From positions 1 to 42,914 of the IMG/VR virus record IMGVR_UViG_3300005253_000036: a stretch of DNA of 42,914 nt; one strand, given 5' to 3'. A program made the position numbers and the translations under genes. The DNA is from a virus. The notes under the pieces are model-generated. The model was not told where the DNA came from and did no database searches. It saw nothing but the letters and a program-made list of their open reading frames with translations. Below, piece by piece: positions 1 to 8,059 of the stretch (position 1 is the stretch's first letter; each line of letters begins with the position of its first letter).

Positions 1-121
1 TCCTGCACCCTACGCGACCTTCCTCTCCTGCAATGCCAACTCCACAAGGTATTCAGGCTCCATGTCAGGTTCCTGTATAACTCGGACCAGCCGCAGGGAC
101 CTTAGCCACATATCCTTGTTC
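1..121. repeat. Terminal direct repeat, left copy (circular overlap)
   Basis: These 121 bases are identical to 42794..42914. An exact repeat of this length at the two ends is what a k-mer assembler leaves when it closes a circle, so the real unit is 42,793 bp. The 607-aa tail gene ends inside the repeat and the next late gene begins there, giving an uninterrupted late operon across the junction. Physical terminal repeats could look the same; permuted ends are equally compatible. Confidence 0.95.
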
Positions 122-1833
122 TCACCCCAAGGGCCGCTGGCCTTCAATGAGTCCGCGGATTCGTTCAGCACACGCAGGTCCTCGAGTTGCTCTGCCGCAG
201 AGCGAGCCTCCCGCCCCATGTCATACGCAGTGTCACGGGCGAGGTGTAGCTGTATGACGTTGACAGGTATCTTCTGGCTCTGAGGTACAGCAAACGGTTC
301 AAAGTAGCTCAATTCAGGAGGAGCCGCATTGGAGTCCCCCGTGAAGTCAAACCTGAATTGGACATCCTGGCCCACAACAGTCAGCGGCAGATAGAAGGTA
401 TGCAGGCCATCGGAGTTCACCCTCATGGTCTCACCATCGATGTCTAGGGCTGAGTAGGCTCCACCGTCCACACTGTAGAAGAGGTCCCAGTACCGTGTGG
501 CTGACAGTGTACCCCTGCCGACCAGGACAACCTTGGGGAAGTCCTTGTCCCGCCAGTCCCCGAACGTGTACTTGTGAGTGTAGCGGTTGCCTGACAGAGC
601 AAACCTATACGCTGAGTCATCCACATCAGGAGCACCGGCGGAGTTGGAAAGTTTGACATAGGCTATATCGTTGCCGTGGCCGAACCACAATCGAGGAGGG
701 TCGGTTAGAGCGGACGAATATAAGGCCTGGCTTGTAATTCCTGACAGCCACAGCCAGGTATCCCAAATGTAGGGGCCGAACCCAGGCTCTCCGCCGGCCC
801 TGTCCCTAGCCACCATTATGTCCGTCCCGGAATCCGTCCGCAGAAGCCCTCTGAGCCACTGGTTGTCGGTAGCGAAGGCCTTGAACCTGCCCCGAATAGG
901 GCTCTCGTTGAGGAGTTCCTTCTCGAGGCCCATGCTCTCGACAAGGCCTGGTAGGAACCTGTATACTCCTCGGCTGTGAGGTATAATGGCGTAGGGCTCG
1001 TGCATGGCCATACCTAGACAGTTATCATCGTCCCGCATCATGCGCTTGATAAGGGGTACACCCTTGCCCTCCGGGCTGACACCGAATAGGCCCTCAGGCT
1101 TTCCTGCAAGGACCGTCTTTTCAAAGGCCAGTAGACCAGTCGGCTTGGTAGAGGTTTCTCCGCACTGAATCCTGTCAGCCCAACTAGTGACTGGCAAGGG
1201 GAGCTGACCTGAAACTACGTTGCGGAGGAGTCCATCGGCCTGGATACCGAACATCCTATCAATTCCTGCTGCCAGTCTATAGGGCTTAACGCCAGGCGCT
1301 GCCTGTGTCCAAGTATCAGGACCGCCAATGACACTGACCAACCATAAGGACCGGTCAGCCTCATCAGTGGTCACCCAACCTTCGTCCGTCTCCCATCTGA
1401 GGCCATCAACGCCTACCACAGTAGCTCCAAAGTCCTTGGACTGCACTATGCTGTCGTCGGACGGGTCTACGCGGTACACGTACCTACCGCATACAGCCCA
1501 TATGTAGCCCAGCGCCTCAAAGATACGAGTAGGGTTGGCAATGCTACCTGTAAGGGTAACGATAGTCACCTCCGGCCCAGGCAACAATCGGAAGGGAAAC
1601 CTAGTATCCGTATTCTGACCGTACTCTGAGGTCCCTGGAATCCCCTCTTTAGACTTTAGCCCTCCAAGGTGCCACGTATCAGTCGGCGCCGACAGCATTG
1701 ATGGTAGGCCATCGGCCCAGGGTGGCTCATGGCGGTACTGCTCCGACCAGCCCTGTTGGTCCTTCGTGTCGGCTAGCACGTAGGACTCGGCGCCTATCTT
1801 GACCGTGCCGATGTGTTGTAGTTTCTCTACCAT
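10..1833 (-). CDS. Tail nozzle-like / beta-propeller-like virion protein
   Basis: 607 aa, ATG at 1833 overlapping the stop of the upstream adaptor-like gene (TAATG), which implies translational coupling. The protein is made of short aromatic- and Gly-rich repeats such as YIWAVCGRYVYRVDP and LRWETDEGWVTTDEADRSLW, suggesting successive beta blades, then an Ig/jelly-roll-like stretch around residues 400-510. The C-terminus (about 515-607) is helical. T7-type podoviruses carry a beta-propeller nozzle directly after the tail adaptor, and both position and size fit here; that assignment is inference from order and composition. A tail spike or other baseplate-like protein is the alternative. Its stop, in circular coordinates 42803-42805, is one base before the GTG of the next tail gene. 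Confidence 0.6.
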   Translation of the reverse strand: MVEKLQHIGTVKIGAESYVLADTKDQQGWSEQYRHEPPWADGLPSMLSAPTDTWHLGGLKSKEGIPGTSEYGQNTDTRFPFRLLPGPEVTIVTLTGSIANPTRIFEALGYIWAVCGRYVYRVDPSDDSIVQSKDFGATVVGVDGLRWETDEGWVTTDEADRSLWLVSVIGGPDTWTQAAPGVKPYRLAAGIDRMFGIQADGLLRNVVSGQLPLPVTSWADRIQCGETSTKPTGLLAFEKTVLAGKPEGLFGVSPEGKGVPLIKRMMRDDDNCLGMAMHEPYAIIPHSRGVYRFLPGLVESMGLEKELLNESPIRGRFKAFATDNQWLRGLLRTDSGTDIMVARDRAGGEPGFGPYIWDTWLWLSGITSQALYSSALTDPPRLWFGHGNDIAYVKLSNSAGAPDVDDSAYRFALSGNRYTHKYTFGDWRDKDFPKVVLVGRGTLSATRYWDLFYSVDGGAYSALDIDGETMRVNSDGLHTFYLPLTVVGQDVQFRFDFTGDSNAAPPELSYFEPFAVPQSQKIPVNVIQLHLARDTAYDMGREARSAAEQLEDLRVLNESADSLKASGPWGENKDMWLRSLRLVRVIQEPDMEPEYLVELALQERKVA

Positions 1834-2951
1834 TACCTTGCTCTGAACGGTTGCGGAACCACGGGCGGAGACGCGAGCCTCGGGCGACCATACCGAGCCT
1901 TAGGCCGATGCTTCCAAAGTAGGCGACGTAGTTCAGGGGCGTGGGCTAAACGCTGCCGTGCCCATGCTCGACGGTCTTCGGCAGTACCTCGGACTGGGCG
2001 GCTTAGGTAGGCTAGTACCTCATCGTAAGTCAGAGCCGCCACAAGCTCCTCAGCACAGACAGGCGGAGCAGCCGAGACATCCGTGTGCAGAGGCGGCATA
2101 GGCCGAGTCGTGTACAGGTAGAGCGTAACCGTAGACGCAACTGGAGGCCAAATAGCCAGTACAACCTTCTCACGGTCTATCCTTGGCTTCCACCATTTAC
2201 CGCTCGCTGCGTAGGACTGTTCAACGTCCTTGCCAGTGGTCGGATACCATGTCAGGTCCGTAATCTGGTCCTTGTCGATAATCCAGGGAATAGAGGAGAG
2301 GTCGTATTCCTCCTGGTTGGCTACACCTTTTATCGGCACGCGGTCTACATAGTGGTACCTTGCCATGCCTCTGTTCAGTGCATCGTTCCACACGGTTGGG
2401 TCGGCTAGCCAGTGCCACTCGACCTCATCACCATCCACAAAGGCATCCGCCCAGGCCGGCAACACGGTCATAGTGCCAAGTGTCGGGTCAGTGGCCGAGA
2501 TTATCCGCGCCACCTCCGCGTTGTCGCCTGAAGTGGGCAGTAGCCAGGCTCCCTTGCCTCGGTCGGTCCTGAACAATGATGACTTGACGCGGTAGTCAAC
2601 CGTAGTTATCTTATCCGCGTCGGTGCCCGAGTTGAGTATCACGATGCCGCCACCATACTCGGCCAGTGCAGCCTGCCGGCCACGGAGCCTAGTGACACCA
2701 TCAACCCTGAATGGGTCTGAGAAGGCTGAGTTAACGGGGCCGGTGTCGTGGTGGAACCGGTACTTGTACCACTTGTTGAGGTCGCCCTCGGCATCCGCGA
2801 TGGTGTAGTGGAATTGGCCCGCTACTAGGGACTCGGTCTCGTCCAGAGTGTAGGTTCCACCGAGGGTGTCCGACCGATGCAACTCTATGCTCTCGTAGGT
2901 AAGCATCTGTGCGACTATGTCCTCGACCGTGACGCGAATGGTTACCGGCAT
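1833..2951 (-). CDS. Putative head-tail adaptor with N-terminal FN3-like domain
   Basis: 372 aa. Residues 1-90 read like a fibronectin-III/Ig fold (YESIELHRSDTLGGTY, then KWYKYRFHHD). The rest resembles podovirus tail adaptor (T7 gp11-type) proteins: an all-beta middle with Y-D-L-S-S-I-P and W-Y-P-T-T, then a C-terminal helical segment (CAEELVAALTYDEVLAYLSR) and a basic Pro/Arg tail. It lies directly upstream of the nozzle-like gene, the usual adaptor-nozzle order. An FN3-like decoration fused to an adaptor is unusual. The family call is inference; virion protein is secure from context. Confidence 0.5.
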   Translation of the reverse strand: MPVTIRVTVEDIVAQMLTYESIELHRSDTLGGTYTLDETESLVAGQFHYTIADAEGDLNKWYKYRFHHDTGPVNSAFSDPFRVDGVTRLRGRQAALAEYGGGIVILNSGTDADKITTVDYRVKSSLFRTDRGKGAWLLPTSGDNAEVARIISATDPTLGTMTVLPAWADAFVDGDEVEWHWLADPTVWNDALNRGMARYHYVDRVPIKGVANQEEYDLSSIPWIIDKDQITDLTWYPTTGKDVEQSYAASGKWWKPRIDREKVVLAIWPPVASTVTLYLYTTRPMPPLHTDVSAAPPVCAEELVAALTYDEVLAYLSRPVRGTAEDRRAWARQRLAHAPELRRLLWKHRPKARYGRPRLASPPVVPQPFRAR

Positions 2952-2960
2952 ATCCGACCC

Positions 2961-3728
2961 CTAATCCTGTCTACCGCTTCCTGGTGGTGGCACAGCGGTC
3001 ACAACACCGACACCTCTTGTGGGCGCTCCTACAACGTCAGCATCGGCTCCAGGCAACCCAGGCACACAGGCCTGCCCAGGTGCAGGTGACGCCTCGCCAG
3101 CACCTACTCCAGCAAGGGCTCGGGCATCGCCCCTGGCATATGCGGTACCGCTCAGAGCCGGATTTCCGAAGACGGGCACCCGATAGTCAACAGTCATGAG
3201 TGGCCCTAAGCCATCCCTCTCAATGCTAGAGACGGTAATCCGTCGAACGGAATCGCCATCGTCGGCCATAAAGATGACGAATGCCTGTCCTGCTGCCCAC
3301 CCTGGGTCGTCCACCTTTTGCTGTAAGCCTGCCTTGAAGTCCGGCGTATCGACGAGCGCCTGGTTCGTCCAGTCAGCGAAGTCCGTAACCCAATTTGTCA
3401 GGACGGCGCCGGCGGCCTTCGCGTCCAAATGGCGCTGCCACATCGTACAGGGCGCCCCAAAGTCATCCGGGTCGTCCTCTTGCTCCAGGAAAATATCGAC
3501 CTCGACCGCCCCAACGAAGGCCTGCGGGAATGTAGAGGTACAGGTGATGATAGCACTGTCAATGATTGCACCGTTAGGTATTGGCACATTGTCGTACCGC
3601 ATAGCGCCAACCGTACTGCCGAATGGGTCAAATATCCCAAGGTAAATATCGGAGACGGTCACGCAGCCACCCAACACGGCGTAGCCGTCGTCAGCCCCCG
3701 CAAGGATACGGCTAGACCATGTAGGCAT
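2961..3728 (-). CDS. Putative fibre / carbohydrate-binding-like virion protein
   Basis: 255 aa, ATG at 3728 just after the stop of the 150-aa gene. Residues 1-185 follow a DNRLRE/CBM-like pattern: A-I-I-D-S-A-I-I-T-C at the start of a beta sandwich, EVDIFLEQEDDPDDF, a W-T-N-Q region and a conserved-looking VDDPGWAAGQAFVIFM strand. The last 65 residues are Gly/Ala/Pro-rich (repeated GAG, PGSG, PAPG) and probably form a flexible or collagen-like stalk. Such domains occur in phage tail fibres and host-surface-binding proteins. A receptor-binding role is inferred from domain type and position among tail genes. Confidence 0.5.
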   Translation of the reverse strand: MPTWSSRILAGADDGYAVLGGCVTVSDIYLGIFDPFGSTVGAMRYDNVPIPNGAIIDSAIITCTSTFPQAFVGAVEVDIFLEQEDDPDDFGAPCTMWQRHLDAKAAGAVLTNWVTDFADWTNQALVDTPDFKAGLQQKVDDPGWAAGQAFVIFMADDGDSVRRITVSSIERDGLGPLMTVDYRVPVFGNPALSGTAYARGDARALAGVGAGEASPAPGQACVPGLPGADADVVGAPTRGVGVVTAVPPPGSGRQD

Positions 3729-3732
3729 AGGA

Positions 3733-4185
3733 CTAGCGGCCCTGTACGAGCCGTCCCTCTCCCACTAGTGAGGCAGTTTCGAGCAGGACACCATTAGGGT
3801 CGGCCTTAGACCGACGTATGCCGGGTTCCTTGCTGTAGTCACGAGGGTAATCATTGGCCTCGGCCCGCCAGTAGTAGGCTTCAACGACCTCACGTATCAT
3901 CGACCCTCTATCGAGCACCATAGGCCGGACCTTCCAGACCTCGATGCCAGTTACGTTACGGGGGTCGGTCACATCTACCCACTTACCGCCCCGTGTCTGC
4001 GCCCAACCCCGCGCATCGAATATCATCACCTCAACCACCTTGGATGCGAGCCCCATCGGGAAGCCATTAATCCGTGATGGTGGCTCGCCTCGTTGGAACG
4101 CGGCCCGCGACCGCCAGTAGTGAGCCAACACGTAGGTATTACCGTGCGGCTCCGTTGTCGCAATCCTGACGATGCGGTAGAACAC
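3733..4185 (-). CDS. Hypothetical late protein
   Basis: 150 aa, GTG start at 4185. No family recognised. The sequence is beta-rich and aromatic in its first two thirds (FYRIVRIATTEPHGNTYVLAHYWRS, then ASKVVEVMIFDARGW), with a charged C-terminal tail. Placed between the small basic proteins and the fibre-like gene in the late operon, so probably a virion or tail-assembly component. The ribosome binding site is weak and the stop of the preceding gene is 11 bases upstream. Confidence 0.75.
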   Translation of the reverse strand: MFYRIVRIATTEPHGNTYVLAHYWRSRAAFQRGEPPSRINGFPMGLASKVVEVMIFDARGWAQTRGGKWVDVTDPRNVTGIEVWKVRPMVLDRGSMIREVVEAYYWRAEANDYPRDYSKEPGIRRSKADPNGVLLETASLVGEGRLVQGR

Positions 4186-4196
4186 CTGATTCGCCG

Positions 4197-4385
4197 CTAG
4201 CGACTGCGAGGCTTCTTGGCCTTGGGCTTCTTGGTCGGCCTGGCCTTAGGCTTCGCCTTGTGCTGGTGCTTCTGGACGTGCTCGGCCAGAAGGTCAATCT
4301 GCCTCTGTAGGCGCGTGTTCACGTTGGGCTCGGCATCGTAGTCCTCGGCGATGCGGGCCAACCTCGCCTTCAATGAGTCGGCCAT
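4197..4385 (-). CDS. Small basic protein with coiled-coil N-terminus
   Basis: 62 aa. Residues 1-40 are helical and charged (LKARLARIAEDYD, then TRLQRQIDLLAEHVQKH); residues 41-62 are a Lys/Arg/Pro tail (KPKARPTKKPKAKKPRSR) resembling a nucleic-acid-binding tail. It starts two bases after the stop of another small protein with a similar basic end, so the pair may act together on DNA or in the virion. Function unknown. Confidence 0.75.
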   Translation of the reverse strand: MADSLKARLARIAEDYDAEPNVNTRLQRQIDLLAEHVQKHQHKAKPKARPTKKPKAKKPRSR

Positions 4386-4387
4386 GT

Positions 4388-4666
4388 CTAGCTCCTTCCC
4401 TTGCTTCTCGACCTCTTACTCTTCGGCTTCTTACGGCTAGATTGAGGGTTTGCACCTCGCATGGCCTTGTGCTCCCTGTCGAGGTGGGCGGCCGCGCGAG
4501 TGGTCTGAGGTGTAGGTGGCTTGCGGGCGAAGTCCTCTAGCTGGGACCGTGTCATGCTCAGCATACCACGGGCAGCCCCCTTGAGACTGGATGCGGGTCG
4601 TTCACCCTTCTTGACGGCAAGAGCCGCCCCTGCTGCACGTCGCTGCGGCTCACTTTCGGCTGGCAT
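4388..4666 (-). CDS. DUF3008-like small basic protein
   Basis: 92 aa. The N-terminal pattern MPAESEPQRRAAGAAL, then VKKGE, then KGAARGMLSMTRSQLEDFA matches the shape of DUF3008 phage proteins, which begin MPAxSxxQ and end the domain with an S-x-x-x-L-x-D-F-A type motif. Residues 68-92 add a strongly basic Ser/Lys/Arg tail. ATG at 4666 shares its A with the stop codon of the membrane protein upstream. The role of this family is not established; it is common in phage late operons. Confidence 0.65.
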   Translation of the reverse strand: MPAESEPQRRAAGAALAVKKGERPASSLKGAARGMLSMTRSQLEDFARKPPTPQTTRAAAHLDREHKAMRGANPQSSRKKPKSKRSRSKGRS

Positions 4667-4872
4667 TATTCATCCTCCTCATGGTCGTGTCCGTTGTGCT
4701 CACGCTCGCCAGGGTTGGATGACCTAGGGTGAAGCTCGTCATGGCTTTTCCACAGGCGACTTAGGCTATCAGCCATGTGTCCGATTTGCGTCTGCATCCG
4801 TGCCCAGGCCGCAATGAGCACAACAGTCTGGAGAGCAAGCCACAGGACGATGGGTACATAGGTTTCGGGCAT
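4666..4872 (-). CDS. Small single-pass membrane protein
   Basis: 68 aa. One hydrophobic helix at about residues 5-25 (YVPIVLWLALQTVVLIAAW), an amphipathic segment, then an acidic His-rich tail ending DHEEDE. The start overlaps the stop of the decoration-like gene (TGATG). It lies far from the holin/endolysin pair at 40.8-42.0 kb, so it is not an obvious lysis partner, but an antiholin or accessory holin role is possible. No family recognised. Confidence 0.7.
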   Translation of the reverse strand: MPETYVPIVLWLALQTVVLIAAWARMQTQIGHMADSLSRLWKSHDELHPRSSNPGEREHNGHDHEEDE

Positions 4873-5240
4873 CAGGCCACCAATGCTGCACCGACCGAAT
4901 AGGTGATGCTATCCGCATCGGCGTGCTCCATACGGACTCTCCAGACAGGAGGCACCACGTCACTCGCGGCCACATTTGCCGCAACCGCAATCCCTGGGTA
5001 GACCTTGAGCACGGTCGTACCAACGGCGGTGATTGCAACGCCTACGAGCAAGTCGTACCATGTCCCTGAGAGAGGGTCAAAGCCCTGAATCTTAGGCACA
5101 ACCGATGCTAAGGCAGGGTCAACCGTCACGTCAATGATGACGTGGACACCACGGCCCTGACAGTCTAGGTCAGCACTATTCAGGGTAGCTATACGAGCCG
5201 CTGACGGAAGGACCTCAATGTTAGTGTTTGGAGGCGGCAT
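4872..5240 (-). CDS. Putative head decoration-like protein
   Basis: 122 aa, ATG at 5240 with GGGAG upstream. Small beta-rich protein: GRGVHVIIDVTVDPALASVV, GTWYDLLVGVAITAVGT and a strand-rich end. The length, position soon after the major capsid protein and Ig-like pattern suggest a capsid decoration or head-fibre protein. It resembles the upstream 144-aa gene in layout (both open with a strand that asks for local variation, DVTVDP/VEVGDP-type), so the two may share a fold. A strong hairpin lies just before its ribosome binding site. Confidence 0.5.
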   Translation of the reverse strand: MPPPNTNIEVLPSAARIATLNSADLDCQGRGVHVIIDVTVDPALASVVPKIQGFDPLSGTWYDLLVGVAITAVGTTVLKVYPGIAVAANVAASDVVPPVWRVRMEHADADSITYSVGAALVA

Positions 5241-5260
5241 TTAACTCCCTTCCCCGGTAA

Positions 5261-5303
5261 CTTTGTGGGGCCTGTCTGACCACCGAGAACAGGCCCCACA
5301 AAG
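5261..5303 (-). other. Strong intercistronic hairpin in the late operon
   Basis: A perfect 15-bp inverted repeat, CTTTGTGGGGCCTGT at 5261-5275 and its complement at 5289-5303, with a 13-base loop. It sits between the two decoration-like genes, about 20 bases before the start of the 122-aa gene. Reading leftward there is no U run after it, so it is probably not an intrinsic terminator. mRNA stabilisation, RNase III processing or partial attenuation of the downstream late genes are possible roles. Confidence 0.8.
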
Positions 5304-5320
5304 GAGCGCGGGTGAATCGT

Positions 5321-5755
5321 CTAAGACAGTTCGGCTAGACCGTTGTTGAGGCCTTCATCGATGGCAGGCACACCCAGGCTGACCATAGGCTCCAGCCAGC
5401 AGTTCAGAAGCAGGCTAGGTGTGGTACCGGCGACTACGTACTCGAGGCGTACCTTGGTGACCGTCTGCGTGGCAGGCGGGAACCGAGGCACGTAAACGGG
5501 AATCGACTTGATGAGGTCCTCGTCGCCGTCAACGATTTGACGGATGGCGCCTATCTGGAAGTAGTTGCTGCCACCGTCGATAGATGCCATAACGAGGAAG
5601 TCGAAGGTCTCGTTGGCGTCCGTGATAGGGTCACCGACCTCGAACCTGACGACGGCATAGAAGCCGCCCTCGGTATCGACTTCCGTGGCCTGACCGGTGG
5701 CTGTGATAGGCGTGGCCGCGTCGGCCAGTTGAAGATTTACATCTCTAGGGCTCAC
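5321..5755 (-). CDS. Putative decoration / structural protein
   Basis: 144 aa, GTG start at 5755 preceded by AAAGGAGGACTCA, one of the best ribosome binding sites in the late arm. All-beta composition: GGFYAVVRFEVGDPITD, FDFLVMASIDGG, VTKVRLEYVVAGTTPS. Placed two genes after the major capsid protein. Good RBS and codons suggest high expression, as for a stoichiometric capsid component. Decoration protein is inferred; head-completion protein is the alternative. Confidence 0.55.
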   Translation of the reverse strand: MSPRDVNLQLADAATPITATGQATEVDTEGGFYAVVRFEVGDPITDANETFDFLVMASIDGGSNYFQIGAIRQIVDGDEDLIKSIPVYVPRFPPATQTVTKVRLEYVVAGTTPSLLLNCWLEPMVSLGVPAIDEGLNNGLAELS

Positions 5756-5766
5756 TGAGTCCTCCT

Positions 5767-6099
5767 TTACTCGTTATCGAGGGCTATGGCTACCTCGCCC
5801 CCAGGCACCGCGGGAGGAGCGGCCGTCCTCATGGCGTCAGGCTCAGGGGGCTCAGCCGGAATTGATTGGGACGTATCGGCCATCCTGTCCTCAGGCGTCC
5901 TGTCCCTCTCCAGCTTGTAGCCCTCCAGAATCCAGCCAAGTTGAGGATGGTAGTAGTCAAACCGGCGTTCGCGGGCCTCCTTGATGGTCAGAGACACAGG
6001 GCGCTTTGACTCCCAGGGCTCACCACCAGCCGAGACCTTAGGAACCATCCGGTAAAACTTGCCGTTCTCCTCGACGACACCTGGGGGTAGGTTTTCCAT
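5767..6099 (-). CDS. Hypothetical protein following the capsid gene
   Basis: 110 aa, ATG at 6099 preceded by TAGGAGGCAGCT, which overlaps the stop of the capsid gene. Residues 1-65 form a compact unit (GKFYRMVPKVSAGGE, then RFDYYHPQLGWILEGYKLERDRTPEDR); residues 66-110 are Pro/Ala/Glu-rich and probably disordered. Immediately downstream of the major capsid protein, so a virion-associated or head-assembly role is likely. No family recognised. Confidence 0.75.
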   Translation of the reverse strand: MENLPPGVVEENGKFYRMVPKVSAGGEPWESKRPVSLTIKEARERRFDYYHPQLGWILEGYKLERDRTPEDRMADTSQSIPAEPPEPDAMRTAAPPAVPGGEVAIALDNE

Positions 6100-6108
6100 A
6101 GCTGCCTC

Positions 6109-7029
6109 CTACGTGTTGGTGATGCCTTGCATCCGGGCCGCGGCGCGAGGGTGCTTAACCACCAGGCCAGGGAACCACTCGATGCGGCCCTTGTGCTGAG
6201 GCGCGGCTTCGGTCTCACCGAAGTCCTTGACTCCAGGGAGACTCTTGTTGGATATGCCGTGGACGTAGTCGGTGCCAGCCCGCACACAGTAGATACTAGC
6301 GGTGTCCAAGCCGCCGTCGCCCGGGTCCTCGTCGTAGCCGAAGAAGGACGAACCGTCGTCCTCACGGACTATGACGCGAATCGGGCATGTGGCATAGGCT
6401 ATCTGCTGGCGGCCGAAGGCGTCCTGGGTGAAGTTGATGAGGCCGGAGCCGGTCACGGCTCGGACCAGTGCTGTTACCTTGCGCCGCATGGTTGGGCTCA
6501 TGAACAGGGTCTTCTGCGAGTTTTCGCCGATGACCATGTCCAGGAGTTCGTCCAGTTGGGCAAGGCTCAGGGTGGCACCGACGGCCGAGCCCATAAGCTG
6601 ACCGCCGACCAGGCGCTTGCGAAGGCCATCGAAGCCGAACTCGGTAACGATGGTGTCCCCCTCGAAGAACTGCTCCGAGAAGGTGATGCCGGCTTGGCGA
6701 GCCTTCATGCGGTATCGGGAACCCTTGAGGTCCACGAGGTTGCCCATCACCTCGACCTCAAAGTTGTCGATGACGACCTCACCACCCATGATGACCAGAG
6801 CCTCGAACTCAGGGTTGATGACTCCGGAGTCAGGGGTGTAGGTCCCGCCCACACCACGGAACGAGATGGTGCCAAGGGATGCCTCGCGGTGATAGCGGTA
6901 TGCAGGGCCGTTGATTATCTTGAACGGCAGGTACTCCAGGATGGGGGAGGCCTCGACGATGGTCTTGGCTACCACCCTCTCGACCACATCCGTAGAGGCC
7001 TTAGCCGCCTCGAGCAATGTCAAGTCCAA
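6109..7029 (-). CDS. Major capsid protein, HK97-like fold
   Basis: 306 aa. Begins with a helix (LTLLEAAKASTDVVERVVAKTIVEAS), then S-P-I-L-E-Y-L-P-F and YRYHREASLGTISFRGVGGTY, the pattern of HK97-fold capsids of small dsDNA phages lacking a long delta domain. The middle carries FFEGDTIVTEFGFDGLRKRL and GQLMGSAVGATLSLAQLDELLD, and the end has the usual WFPGLVVKHPRAAARM run. It follows a scaffold gene, the expected order. The start is TTG at 7029, preceded by GAGGAGTGA, an unusual choice for the most abundant virion protein. Codons are more GC-rich than in neighbouring minor genes, consistent with high expression. Confidence 0.85.
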   Translation of the reverse strand: MDLTLLEAAKASTDVVERVVAKTIVEASPILEYLPFKIINGPAYRYHREASLGTISFRGVGGTYTPDSGVINPEFEALVIMGGEVVIDNFEVEVMGNLVDLKGSRYRMKARQAGITFSEQFFEGDTIVTEFGFDGLRKRLVGGQLMGSAVGATLSLAQLDELLDMVIGENSQKTLFMSPTMRRKVTALVRAVTGSGLINFTQDAFGRQQIAYATCPIRVIVREDDGSSFFGYDEDPGDGGLDTASIYCVRAGTDYVHGISNKSLPGVKDFGETEAAPQHKGRIEWFPGLVVKHPRAAARMQGITNT

Positions 7030-7045
7030 GGTTGCTCACTCCTCT

Positions 7046-8059
7046 CTATGATTTGTCAGGTTTCTTTTGAGTGAAGGCATGTTCAAACAGCTTGCCCGTA
7101 TCCGTCTTGAGGAGGTCAGGGAGATTGTCGGCCGTTCGTCCCCGACCCATTGGCGGGCGTTCGCCGTCGGTCTCCGCGAGGCGCTCCTGTTGGAAGGTTT
7201 CCCACTTTTCCTCCAGGAGTTCGTTGGCCCTGACTTCGGCAGCTTGCTCGATAAGGGCGCCGTAGATGGCGCCGCCCCAGGCAATGATGCCGTCAGGTCC
7301 CTGGTTCGTGAAGTTCTCGGCCTTCAGATTAGCCTTCACTTCATCTGAAAGCTCCGACTCCTTCACCATCTTGTCGTAGGTCGCCAACTGAATCGCGTAG
7401 CCGTACAGCTTGGAAGTCTCCGCGATACGTTCAGGGTCAAGCTCAGGTGGGGCTTCCTGGCGTTGCTGGTAGCGAGAGTAGGCTATCGCGGCCTTGGAGT
7501 CCTTGGCAAGCTCCTCGCCAATCTCCTCTTCGGACATACTGCCGAAGTGCTCGTCCCAATGTTTGTTCTCGGCCTGACTCTTCGCCTCCTCAGCAATACC
7601 GCCTCGCTCCTGCTCAACAGCGGTTGCGCTCTGTGCATCGCCGGCCCGGTCGGACCAGCCTTGCAGTATAGGCCCAACGGTTCCATCCTCGAGAAGTTTG
7701 TGGATGACCTCGTGAGGCTTAAGGCCTTTGAAGGCCTCAGCCAGCGGGTCTTCATCACCCTCCTCGGGTGGCTCACCGTCAGGCTTCTCATCGCCTTTCC
7801 CCTCCTTTGAAGCCGGAGGCTCGACCTTATTGGCTTGGGGCTTGCCGTCCTTCTTCTCGGGTGGCTCAGCACCGTCACCCTTGGCCTTAGCATCCTTCTC
7901 CGCCGAAGTATCAGGCGGTGAGGCAGGAGTTACACTTCCACCAGGTTGGTCCGCATACTCAACTGGGAGCCCACTGTCAATAGCATCCGCCAGCTCCTGG
8001 TTTGGGTCGGGCGGTGCGGGCTCTTTGGGCTGCTTGGGTGGTACTTTAGGCTCTGCCAT
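7046..8059 (-). CDS. Capsid scaffold protein
   Basis: 337 aa. Residues 1-105 are Pro/Glu/Lys-rich and disordered (many PPEKKDG, PPASKEG, EEGDEDP blocks); residues 105-337 are helical and charged, including WETFQQERLAE and a Lys-rich end. This composition, acidic and disordered then helical, directly before the capsid gene is typical of phage scaffolds that guide procapsid assembly. ATG at 8059 lies 14 bases inside the preceding HTH gene. No protease motif is evident, so removal is presumably by exit or by another protein. Confidence 0.75.
   Translation of the reverse strand: MAEPKVPPKQPKEPAPPDPNQELADAIDSGLPVEYADQPGGSVTPASPPDTSAEKDAKAKGDGAEPPEKKDGKPQANKVEPPASKEGKGDEKPDGEPPEEGDEDPLAEAFKGLKPHEVIHKLLEDGTVGPILQGWSDRAGDAQSATAVEQERGGIAEEAKSQAENKHWDEHFGSMSEEEIGEELAKDSKAAIAYSRYQQRQEAPPELDPERIAETSKLYGYAIQLATYDKMVKESELSDEVKANLKAENFTNQGPDGIIAWGGAIYGALIEQAAEVRANELLEEKWETFQQERLAETDGERPPMGRGRTADNLPDLLKTDTGKLFEHAFTQKKPDKS

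Noticed and set aside
6127-7074. 315-aa plus-strand open frame
   Set aside because: It lies opposite the major capsid gene; composition is that of a shadow frame.
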